Of a stretch of 64,000 bases of DNA, positions 56,120 through 64,000 are shown piece by piece. The DNA is taken from NCBI GenBank assembly GCA_023935145.1, contig CM043698.1, positions 76,526,501 through 76,590,500 of the forward strand. The letters run 5' to 3'. Both the position numbers and the translations under genes were made by a program. Position 1 is the stretch's first letter. Every line of letters begins with the position of its first letter. The stretch comes from Bretschneidera sinensis (lineage: Eukaryota > Streptophyta > Magnoliopsida > Brassicales > Akaniaceae). Under the pieces are notes generated by a model that worked only from the letters and a program-made list of their open reading frames with translations, was not told the origin of the DNA and did no database searches.

Positions 56120-57281
56120 TCAGGAGGAAATTCTTTTGGCCTTTTTTGCAGCTTGCTGCCCCTCTGTTTCAGAGACCAGATCTCCATTGCTCATTAACAC
56201 ATCATTTTCTTTGAGATTGATGCTTTCAGTCAAGTTTTCCTCTTGATGGGACAAGGTAAGTAGGTTCCCATGGAAAGAAGAGAAATCATTACTCTCCTTG
56301 CCATCATGCATGCAATTTGTCTCTTGAGAATCTTCAACTACGCAATCAACAAGTTCCTTGCTTGAGGTTGAAGGAGACTCAGGTCTACCAGTTTTCTCCA
56401 GCTGATTAGATCCTGCAAATTCTATTTGACCCTCATCTGGGAATACCTCAAAAGAATTCTGAGACTCATTCATAGATGTTCTTGAAACTGAGTCTCCCTC
56501 ATCACATTCCTCAAGATGCATTGAGAATTGCTGGTTCCAAGATGTCTCTAATTGTCTAAAAGTTTTGCTAGAATATGAGGTTGCGGTGAAGTTGGTTGCC
56601 AATCCAGTCACCTGCTGACAATCTTCTACATCCAATGGTGAATCAGAAATTTTCTCACCACTTTCTTCAACTTCCTGTTTTCAAGCAAAACGAAGCGTAT
56701 AAGAAAAAGAAAGGAAAAAGTAATGGAGGTCAGAGGTTGGGGGAATATAAAGGTAGCTTTGTCATGCTTTTTAATTTTTTAATCAGTAATCCAATCATAT
56801 GTGATGCTATAAAAATCCAGAAAAAAGTATGTTTCAAGGTAGAAAGAAGAAAGTTGATTACCTCAATTGGTGATATGATGACCCTCTGATGCAGTGCAGC
56901 TATCCGCTGATAATTTCCATTAGAAAATGATCCTGCACTAAATCCTGGCTCAAACAACTCCCTGCAAGTGAATCCTGAGTTTCCAAAGCATTGTACAACT
57001 TTTTGCAGAGAAGCTGCTGAGAGTAAAATTTCAGTTCCCTTCCCAGCATCAGAAATTGAGGAATAACCATAACATGCTTTTTCTGACCTGCATATCTCCT
57101 TCTGAAACTCAACTCCAGTTTCTCGCTCATTTTTATCAGGTACTTGGGAGGAAGGACATTTAACAGTGCAATCAGCAGATGGAACTTTTTGAGATTGCTC
57201 TTCAAGGATCCCATAAATTAACTTCTGGATATATACACGTTTCAGAGAGGCCTCTGCAGGTAGAAACCAATTTCTACTAAG
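56120..57281 (-). CDS. Last two exons of an unrecognised plant gene
   Basis: Two open exons with good splice borders and continuous phase: 57281-56862 (140 codons, after the acceptor TTTTTCCAG) and 56674-56120 (184 codons plus stop). The first begins LSRNWFLPAEASLKRVYIQK LIYGILEEQS-like and is fairly ordered. The rest is acidic, Ser/Glu-rich and probably disordered, ending QQAAKKAKRISS, a basic tail that could be a nuclear signal. Exons upstream of 57281 are not visible, so this is a partial gene or an isolated 3' remnant. No stops or frameshifts occur in the 324 residues, which argues for recent or present function. I do not recognise the family. Confidence 0.6.
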
Positions 57282-58149
57282 CTGGAAAAAAGATCACCAT
57301 AGTTGTAACTCATCAAATGCAGTTTCACAGTATTACAATGTACTGCTACAACTATTATAAAGAACAAACAACAACAATGACAATGCACCGATTGTCATTA
57401 CAGTTTTTTTTATTCAAGTCTAGCAGGTCTGAGGAAGTTCCTACCTCCATATCCCAAGAATATTCATCTTAAGACTGTTTAGTTCAGTGAGAAAACATTG
57501 TAATATAAGTCCATCCCAGTCGAAGAGGATATACCAAAATAAGCATGCCAATGAAAAAAAGGGATAAATACCTTTTCTCCCTCGAGGTTTGGCCCAATGT
57601 ATACTTACCTCTTAGTTTTAGAAAAAACACTTACCCCCTTTGTCTTATTCATACTTTTAATTTTACAAGACACTTAAGTCATCGCCGTCAATAAATCTGT
57701 TAGTCAACAGTTTAAAATTGGTCAATCAAAGTGACATGTTAGCTTTATATTGGTTTAAACCGAAAATATCTTTCTTGTACTTTTATAAAATAATATTTAA
57801 ATATTTTAAAACACATCTACTCTTTACTTCTTTTTCCCATTTTCAATCAGTCAGAATTTTTTTTGCAAAACCTAAAACTCATTTCTACCTTAACAACAAT
57901 CAAACCCACACTAATTTTAAACAAAATTTAAATAAAACAAAAATAATATTGTTCATGCCTCATCTCTAGAACTCTAATATCTGATCTCTCAACTTTAAAA
58001 CCCCAACTCTCAGCAACCCCAAACCCACTTCACTCTTTCTTCACTCTCTCCTCATCCCAAAAACCAAATCGCAAAATCAAAAATGAGTTTGATTTCTGGT
58101 TTTGAAAACTAAGAATCCAGCGATCACATAGGGCCACGTGCCGGTGTTC
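57282..58149. other. Intergenic, repeat-like sequence
   Basis: The segment from about 57568 (gggataaataccttttctccctcgaggttt) has the look of a dispersed plant repeat, but its ends could not be found. No gene supported. The bHLH exon 1 remnant may begin within the last 100 bases. Confidence 0.4.
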
Positions 58150-58519
58150 AAGCCATAGAGCTTGAAAGCTGCGTCACCCAAGAAATATTGAACCTGCATT
58201 CACCAGTCAAATTTGAGACCAAGAACCTTCAAAACCCACATTCAATTTCACGCCTCGAAGGTGTCAGCTCCAAGTCAAACCAAGACCAGCCCAACTCAGC
58301 AGAAAACTGTTGCAGAGAAGGAAACCCAGGCTCTTCACCTCAATGTACTCACCCACAAATCAGTCCTTCACACACCCACTTCTTCGAATCCCCACCTCCA
58401 ATCACTAGAGAACGAAGAAAGCAAAAACAAACAAAAGCAACCAAGAACAAAGAAGAAGTAGAGAGCCAGCGCATAACTCGCATTGCTGTTCCCTCATGCC
58501 ACCCTCCTACATTCAAAGG
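58150..58519 (+). pseudogene. bHLH subgroup-Ia pseudogene, exon 1 remnant
   Basis: Frame containing ESCVTQEILNLHSPVKFETK, then RRKQKQTKATKNKEEVESQR ITRIAV, the run-up to the bHLH domain of the bHLH57/67/94/96 group of plant transcription factors. After IAV the family continues with the basic region and helix 1, but here about 17 codons are missing and the sequence resumes, in another frame, with LMPPSYIQR at the donor (58519). The DNA-contacting basic region is thus lost. An upstream in-frame stop lies near 58110. Exon 2 lies at 58642. Confidence 0.8.
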
Positions 58520-58641
58520 GTAAATCACATTCTAAACCTCAAAGTTTTTAACATCTCCATAAAAAAATCTGTTCTTTACTTTCTCCCATTTGATAAAAAT
58601 CTCATTCTTCATTTATTTGACTAGACAATTTTACGTTTCAG

Positions 58642-58832
58642 GGCGACCAAGTGTCTATAATAGGGGTGCAATAGACTTTGTGAAGGAACTGGAACAACTC
58701 CTGCAATCCCTTGAAGCTCAAAAGAGAATGAGAAAAAATTAACAAAGTAGGGATAGTTCCATGGGTAATTCTGTCATGGGCATTTCATCAAACAGTTTAT
58801 TTGTGTCACGGCCGCAATACGGAGATAAGTCT
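58642..58832 (+). pseudogene. bHLH pseudogene, exon 2, part before the LTR insertion
   Basis: After a 122-base intron with acceptor TTTCAG, the sequence reads GDQVSIIG then, after a one-base loss, AIDFVKELEQLLQSLEAQKR MRKN (helix 2 of the bHLH), a TAA stop, and the degraded SMGNSVMGISSNSLFVSRPQ YGDKS linker. It is cut at the target site of the LTR element. Confidence 0.85.
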
Positions 58833-59362
58833 TGAAGTAAGGGAAAATTCATTCTCCAATAATATAATGACATGTGGCCACCTCCAAGGACAAATCAACC
58901 AATCAAATCACCACACCTGGCAAAAGGCATAGTGGTTATTTCAGACCGATGTCCCAGCACTAGCACTACTATGACACTCCAGTTTATGGATAAAATATTA
59001 TCCAGTGGATAAACTATTATTTAAATAAATCCAATATATGGATAAAATGTTCTCACTTATGGATAATTTCAATCTTATCTATAGGAATTCTATTCCTATC
59101 ATAATACTTAGTAATCAATCAATCTCATAATTGAACTATGTTCTAAGACACTATATAAAGGGGCTCTCACTATCAAAGGTACACAGACACAACTTACATT
59201 ATACAACTTTTCAGCTTTATTATTCTCACATTATTCTTTCAGACTAGTGAGTTGGGCGTCGTAGAGTTCCCTCTAGATACAACCTTCAGGACCTTCTAGT
59301 TTACATGTCTTTCATGTGTGCAGCGATTCGTGAGCTCATCCGGCAAATTTTCAGTATCAACA
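58833..59362 (+). repeat. 5' LTR of the LARD-like element
   Basis: About 530 bp, ending ...cagtatcaaca. It contains ctatataaagg (about 59153) as a TATA box and shares most of its length with 63106-63622, with indels. Confidence 0.9.
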
Positions 59363-59364
59363 GA

Positions 59365-59383
59365 TGGCGCTGTCCGTGGGAAC
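59365..59383 (+). other. Primer binding site of the LARD-like element
   Basis: tggcgctgtccgtgggaac, two bases after the LTR; tRNA-Asp type in plant gypsy elements. Confidence 0.7.
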
Positions 59384-59542
59384 GACAAAACATTGTTTCC
59401 CTTCTAAAGATGCCACTAAAGATGAGCCACCGATCTACAACTAAAAAAAAAAAGATCTCACCAGATCTAATAAAAGTCCCTGCGCACCATTGCCAAAAAC
59501 CAGATCCGATCCGATAGTCAACGCTACATACCGACTCCATCA

Positions 59543-59978
59543 TCAGATCTACATCCAGCCGTGAAAAATCTGATTGGGATGCACCATTATGTTCACCACC
59601 TCAAAATCTACTACACCGCAAATTCTCATGAGAATGGAACCTCAAAAAGTCCTCCATCGGAGCAATTAAAAGTCGTCAGAAAACGAGATCTTGACCGTAT
59701 CCGGCCATTGAAATTCAGATCAGGTCACACAACTAGATCCGTCGAACTTCGATCTACGATCGGATCCACATCCAGCTGTGAAAAATCTGATTGGGATGCA
59801 CCATTATGTTCACCACCTCAAAAACTACTACACTACAAATTCTCATGAAGATCGAACCTCAGAAAGTCCTCCATTGGAGCAATTAAAAGTCGTCGGAAAA
59901 TGAGATCTTGACCGTATCTGGCCATTGAAATTCAGATAAGGTCACACAACTAGATCCATCGAACTTCGATCTACGATC
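59543..59978 (+). repeat. 217-bp tandem duplication in LARD interior
   Basis: Two copies, with acatccagc(c/t)gtgaaaaat at 59551 and 59768, running to gatctacgatcgga at the end of each. The copies differ at a handful of positions. The short ORFs in each copy are by-products. Confidence 0.9.
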
Positions 59979-60059
59979 GGACATCAAAAAATCATCGATC
60001 GAAGCCGCTAAAAATCGCCCAAAAAACAGATTTTGACCATCTGATCTGTCAAAATCCGG

Positions 60060-61280
60060 CCATTTAAATTCAAATTAGGCCACACAAATAGATTCGTCGA
60101 CCTTAGATCTACATGTCTTCAAAGTTTTACGATGATTAAATGTCTAAAAGCAGTCCCGAGCCACCTCGAAACTTCATCGGAAAATAAAAATTTAACTGTT
60201 GAGCTGCAAAAATCCGACAGCCAAAAATCAGCACCGTCACCACAGGATGTCTCAAAATCCTCATCCGCACGGCAAAAATTCACGACTATCTAACTATCCG
60301 GCCAACCAGTCAAACCGGTGGCAAGGAAGTTCACGCAGGTCATCCTTTCTCATGCTCCTAAAATATATAACGGCCACATGTCAATTTTTTTATTACATAC
60401 TCAAATTGCCCTATCTGCATCGCCACATTATCATTTGACAATCAAGATTACACTTTTTAACTCTTGAAGATTAGCCCCTGCCACATGTCAAACTCTCGTC
60501 ACACAATGAGATTGCTATTTATCTCCATAAAATGCTACAATCACATGTCAAAATTTCATTGGATACTCAGATTTTTATTACATCTTAAAATATGATGCAA
60601 TTCCGCCACATGTCAACATGTAAATGGTTAGTCATTACCCATTCAGCGTCACCTCAGCGCCTAAGTCAGCATCACAAGGTGCCACGTCATTGCCACCTTG
60701 TGCCACGTGGTCACCGCCTAGACGCCACATCAATGTCATGTCATCGCCACCTAGGCATAATGTCAGTTGACTCAAACCAATTGGTTCAACCAGGTTTGAC
60801 CGCCCAGTTAACTACTTTGACCAATCAGTTTAGCTATTTTTAACCCAGTTTTGGATTTAACAAGACGGGTTCCTATAGTTTTAGGACGTGCTCATTTCAA
60901 ATCCAGGCTCAGAATTTCAAGATTTAGCTTTAACAAGTGAGTTTCTTCATTAACCATCAATTTTAACTCATATTTGACCTACCAATACCGCAAACTCAAG
61001 CTCGGTTTCAAACCTGGTTAATCCAATTCCCAAGGTTATTCAGCCTTCTCTTTTCAAAACCAGTCTCAGAATTTTAAAATTTGAATTCCTCAAGCAAGTT
61101 TCTTACAAATAGCCAAAGAAAAGATTGTTATTTCTTCATTAAAGTGCCTCAAACACGCCCCAAACCCGAACCAGTGGAGCACAAACAACTAGAAAACATC
61201 ATGATCATTCACAGTCAGGTATTATCGTTCCTTAATTCATGTAATATTAAGTTTTTATACCAATTAAGCTATTATAAGTA
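60060..61280 (+). other. LARD interior without recognisable coding
   Basis: Contains a CCACGTCA/CCACATCA-rich zone (60650-60760) like the leader of copia C, and long stretches with aattttaa-type degradation. No gag or pol motif was found on either strand. Confidence 0.55.
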
Positions 61281-61287
61281 CACCTCC

Positions 61288-61523
61288 AAAGCCGTCACCC
61301 AATGACGTATCCAAAGCCGTCACCTAATGATGCATCCAAAACCGCGACCCAGTGACGCATCCAAATCGTCGTCTTCGACGCAACCAAAGCCGTCACCCAG
61401 TGACGCATCCAAAGTCGTCACCTAATGACGCAATAAAATTGTCGTCTTTGGCGCAACCAAAGTCGTCACCCAGTGGCGCATCCAAAGTCATCCAAAGCCA
61501 TCAGCCAGTGACGCATCCAAAAG
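61288..61523 (+). repeat. Tandem array of ~25-bp units (LARD array 1)
   Basis: About nine copies of (g/a)ccgtcacccagtgacgcatccaaa with variants such as tcgtcgtcttcgacgcaacc. Confidence 0.85.
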
Positions 61524-61525
61524 CT

Positions 61526-61789
61526 CAAGGAGAGTGCCCCGAGAGCCTCACACACTAGACACTCTTTCAGCAACAGCCCGAGGAGAGTGCCTTAAGCACC
61601 TCTCACCATTGGCACTTTCAACAAAAGCCCAAAGAGAGTGCCCCGAGTACCTCTAACCCTTGGCACTTTTAGCAAAAGCCCAACGAGAGTGCCCCGAGAA
61701 CCTTTCACCCTCAGCATTTTTCTAGCAAAAGCTCGAAGAGAGTGCCCCGAGCACATCTCTCCACTCGACACTTTTTCAGCAAAAACACC
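61526..61789 (+). repeat. Tandem array of ~55-bp units (LARD array 2)
   Basis: Five units built on gagagtgccccgagcacctc then tcacc-ttggcactttt-agcaaaagccc. Confidence 0.85.
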
Positions 61790-62512
61790 GTGGTGGTAGC
61801 CTTGAGCTACTCCAACCTCAGTCCAGTTTCTCCATCGACTCCGAGGAGGTAGCCTCCAGCTATTTCGACCTCAGTCTAGTTTCTCCATTGGCTCCAATGA
61901 GGTAGCCCCAAGCTACCCCGACCTCGGTCCAGTTTCTCCATCAGTTCCAAAGAGGTATCCCCAAGCTACTCCAACCTCAGTCCAATTTCTCCGAGGTAGC
62001 CCCCAGCTACTTCGGCCTTAGCTCAATTTCTCCATCAGCTCTAAGGAGGTAGCCCCAAGCTACTTCGGCCTCATCTCAATTTCTCCATCAGCTCTGAGGA
62101 GGTAACCCTGAGCTACTTGGGCCTGAGCTTAGTTTTCCCATCAGTCCTAAGGAGGTAGCCCCGAGCTACTTCGGCCTCAGATCAGTTTCTCTATTAGCTC
62201 TAAGGAGGTAGCCCCGAGCTACTTCGACCTCAGCTCAGTTTCTCTACTACTAGCTCTGAGGTGGTAGCCCAAAGCTACTTTGGCCTTAGCTCAGTTTCTT
62301 CATCAGCTCTTGGGAGGTAGCTCCGAGCTACTTCAGCCTCAAACCAGTTTCTCCATCAACTCTGAAGAGGTAGCCACGAGTAATTTTAACCTCGGTCCAA
62401 ATTCTCCATCAACCCCAAGAAGGTATCCCCGAGCTACTTTGACCCCGGTCCAATTTCTCCATCAACTCCGAGGAGGTAGCCCCGAGCTACTTCGACTTCG
62501 GTCCAGTTTCAC
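61790..62512 (+). repeat. Tandem array of ~52-bp units (LARD array 3)
   Basis: About thirteen units built on gaggtagccccgagctactt, cgacctcag-tcagtttctcc and atcagctctga. It is the longest array; some units are shortened. Confidence 0.88.
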
Positions 62513-62895
62513 TCAACTCCGAGCAATTTGATCCAAGTCATTCTCCTCGGACTCATTTTCCAAACTTCGAACAGTTTGACTAAATGTCATTCTCTTCGGA
62601 TTTATTTTGTCAAACTCCGAACAATTTGATTAAATGACATTCTCCTCGGACTTATTCATCAAACTCCGAACAGTTTGACTGAGTGTATCTCCTCGGACCT
62701 ATTTGCCAAACTCCAAGCATTTTGACTGAGTGTCATCTCCTCGGACCTATTCTCCAAACTCCGAGCAGATTGACTAGTGTCATCTCCTCGGACCTGTCTC
62801 CAAACTCCGAGCAGTTTGACCGAGTGTCATCTACTCAGATCTATTCTCCAAATTCCGAGCAGTTTAAGTGAGCGTCATCTCCTCGGACTCAAAGA
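62513..62895 (+). repeat. Tandem array of ~47-bp units (LARD array 4)
   Basis: About eight units built on aaactccgaacagtttgact, gagtgtcatctcctcggacc and tattctcc. Confidence 0.88.
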
Positions 62896-63105
62896 CTTTA
62901 TCATTTAAGTTCGCCTCACTCCGAGGAAGTATCAATCTGGTAGGTCTCCTCGGAGTCTACATCTCCACCTAAACAGATTTGAATCTCCATTCTTCGTCGT
63001 ACTCGGGTACCCAAACCAAAGATAGATTTGTTCTAAAGAAATCACTCCAACCAAACTCTACCTCCTCGACTGCATGAACTGCACCAAGGAAGTGGGGCCA
63101 TATGA

Positions 63106-63622
63106 TGTAGGGGAAAATTCTCTCTCCAATAATATAATGACATGTGATCAACCAATCAAATCACCACGCCTAGCAAAAGGCATAATGGTTATTTCACACC
63201 GATGTCACAACACTCCTACGACACTCCAGCTTATGGATAAAATATTATCTAGCTTTTAGATAAAATATTATACAGCTTATGGATAAACTATTATTTAAAC
63301 AAATTCAGCCTATGGATAAAATGTTCCAGCTTATTGATAACTTCAATCTTATCTATGAGAATTCTATTCCTATCATAATACTTAGCGATCAATCACTGTC
63401 CTAATTGGACTCAGCTCCAAGACGCTATATAAGGGAGCTCTCACTATCAAAGGTACACGGACACAACTTATAATTATATAGCTTTTCAACTTTATTATTC
63501 TCCCATTATTCGTTCATATTAGTGACTTGGGCATCGTAAATTCTCCCGAGGACCTTCTAGTTTATATGTCTTTCATGTGCACAGGGTCCGTGAGCTCATC
63601 TGGTAGATTTTCGACATCAACA
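63106..63622 (+). repeat. 3' LTR of the LARD-like element
   Basis: 517 bp, starting TGTAGGGGAAAATTC and ending gacatcaaca. It contains gctatataaggg as TATA box near 63424. Confidence 0.92.
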
Positions 63623-63712
63623 GGTCTGAAAGTGGGAATCGTGAGGAACAAGTGAAGGCAAAGAACAAATCTAGTGCAACAGAAATTGATGTTACAGTGA
63701 TACAAAATCGTC
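63623..63712 (+). pseudogene. bHLH pseudogene, exon 2, part after the LTR insertion
   Basis: Reads SESGNREEQVKAKNKSSATE IDVTVIQN, the linker between the bHLH helix and the C-terminal ACT-like region in this group. It joins in frame with GDKS at the left breakpoint once one target copy is discounted. The following exons are not visible in the window. Confidence 0.8.
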
Positions 63713-63855
63713 AGGAAATTTCAGGATCTAAATTTCATCTATTGTTTCCAAACAAAAAAAAATCATCGGTTGTAACATTGGTAAATCGCAAATCAAAATA
63801 AAAAAACAAAATTAGATTTCAAACCCTGAAAACCTTTCTTAAACGAATTCTTCTT
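63713..63855. other. Short AT-rich spacer
   Basis: Intron-like or intergenic sequence after the bHLH remnant. Nothing recognised. Confidence 0.4.
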
Positions 63856-64000
63856 TGTTGAGAATCCTATAGGATTCTTAATAAGTGTTTTACTAGACTT
63901 GGATAATGTGCATCTTATCTAAATTGTTGTCCTATCCTATTAGACTTAGTATTTATAAGTCTATATATTGGGTTGATTGTATTCTTTTCATTCAATCAAT
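63856..64000 (+). repeat. Start of a further LTR-like sequence, cut by window end
   Basis: TGTTGAGAATCCTATAGGAT at 63856 looks like an LTR start, and ctatatattgggttgattgt near 63960 looks like its promoter region. The element would continue beyond 64000, so this is tentative. Confidence 0.4.

Larger units (their letters stand above)
58833..63622 (+). mobile_element. Non-autonomous LTR element (LARD-like) inside bHLH exon
   Basis: 5' LTR 58833-59362, 3' LTR 63106-63622, flanked by AGTCT (58828-58832) and GGTCT (63623-63627), a 5-bp duplication with one change. The primer site tggcgctgtccgtgggaac starts at 59365 and resembles the tRNA-Asp sites of plant Ty3/gypsy (Athila/Tat) elements. The 3.7-kb interior has no recognisable gag, protease, integrase or RT on either strand. 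It is dominated by tandem arrays and CCACGTCA-rich leader sequence. The polypurine tract is probably aaggaagtggggcc near 63087-63100. Confidence 0.9.

Noticed and set aside
58188..58523. 111-codon ORF as an intact small gene
   Set aside because: It is the exon 1 remnant of the bHLH pseudogene; its C-terminus arises from the deletion and frame change.
62280..62531. 83-codon ORF with repeated Leu-Gly-Gly-Ser units
   Set aside because: Translation of the 52-bp tandem array, not a gene.
61288..62895. CRISPR-like array
   Set aside because: Units are contiguous and diverge gradually, with no fixed repeat alternating with unique spacers. The setting is a plant LTR element.

Overview
The window is nuclear DNA from a flowering plant, most likely a woody eudicot. 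Genes have introns with GT-AG borders, the proteins are plant-type (cytochrome c, an MDP1-like phosphatase, a TVP15-like Golgi protein, remnants of PYD3, IQD and subgroup-Ia bHLH genes), and most of the DNA is transposable elements and decayed gene pieces. The species cannot be settled from the sequence alone. I see no bacterial-type features (operons, CRISPR) and no tRNA or rRNA gene.

Layout. 1-4250: AT-rich, with two degraded tandem-repeat blocks. 4253-10657: a nest in which a MITE-like inverted-repeat element carries a minus-strand Ty1/copia element (copia A, 4566-10522, TSD CTCAT), which in turn carries a 1.1-kb hAT-like element (8967-10071, 8-bp TSD) that has captured the first exon of an IQD gene. 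10749-13238: a broken beta-ureidopropionase (PYD3) gene with its middle exons deleted. 13328-19113: a second minus-strand copia (copia B, TSD TAATT) just upstream of it. 19114-22152: intergenic. 22153-27595: a pair of small divergent LTRs on either side of a young plus-strand copia (copia C, 22300-27381, TSD TTCAC), same family as copia A.

29097-33137 holds an apparently intact six-exon TVP15-like gene (+). 33138-39280 holds LTR-element remnants and an At4g38062-like coiled-coil pseudogene interrupted by a solo LTR. 41230-49907 is an intact four-exon MDP1-like HAD phosphatase gene (-) whose 7.6-kb first intron contains a decayed antisense LINE, itself split by a 1.09-kb TIR element with an 8-bp TSD. 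About 0.5 kb away and divergently transcribed is cytochrome c (coding exons 51881-53960, +), with a 5'-UTR intron that holds another LINE fragment.

56120-57281 carries the last two exons of an unrecognised gene (-). From about 58150 to 63712 lies a bHLH pseudogene split inside its second exon by a 4.8-kb non-autonomous LTR element (58833-63622). That element has no recognisable gag-pol and is packed with tandem arrays. The window ends in the start of a further LTR-like sequence.

Three genes look intact (TVP15-like, MDP1-like, cytochrome c) and one is partly visible (56120-57281). The rest is a record of nested insertion: five target-site duplications can be read exactly and one with a single mismatch.
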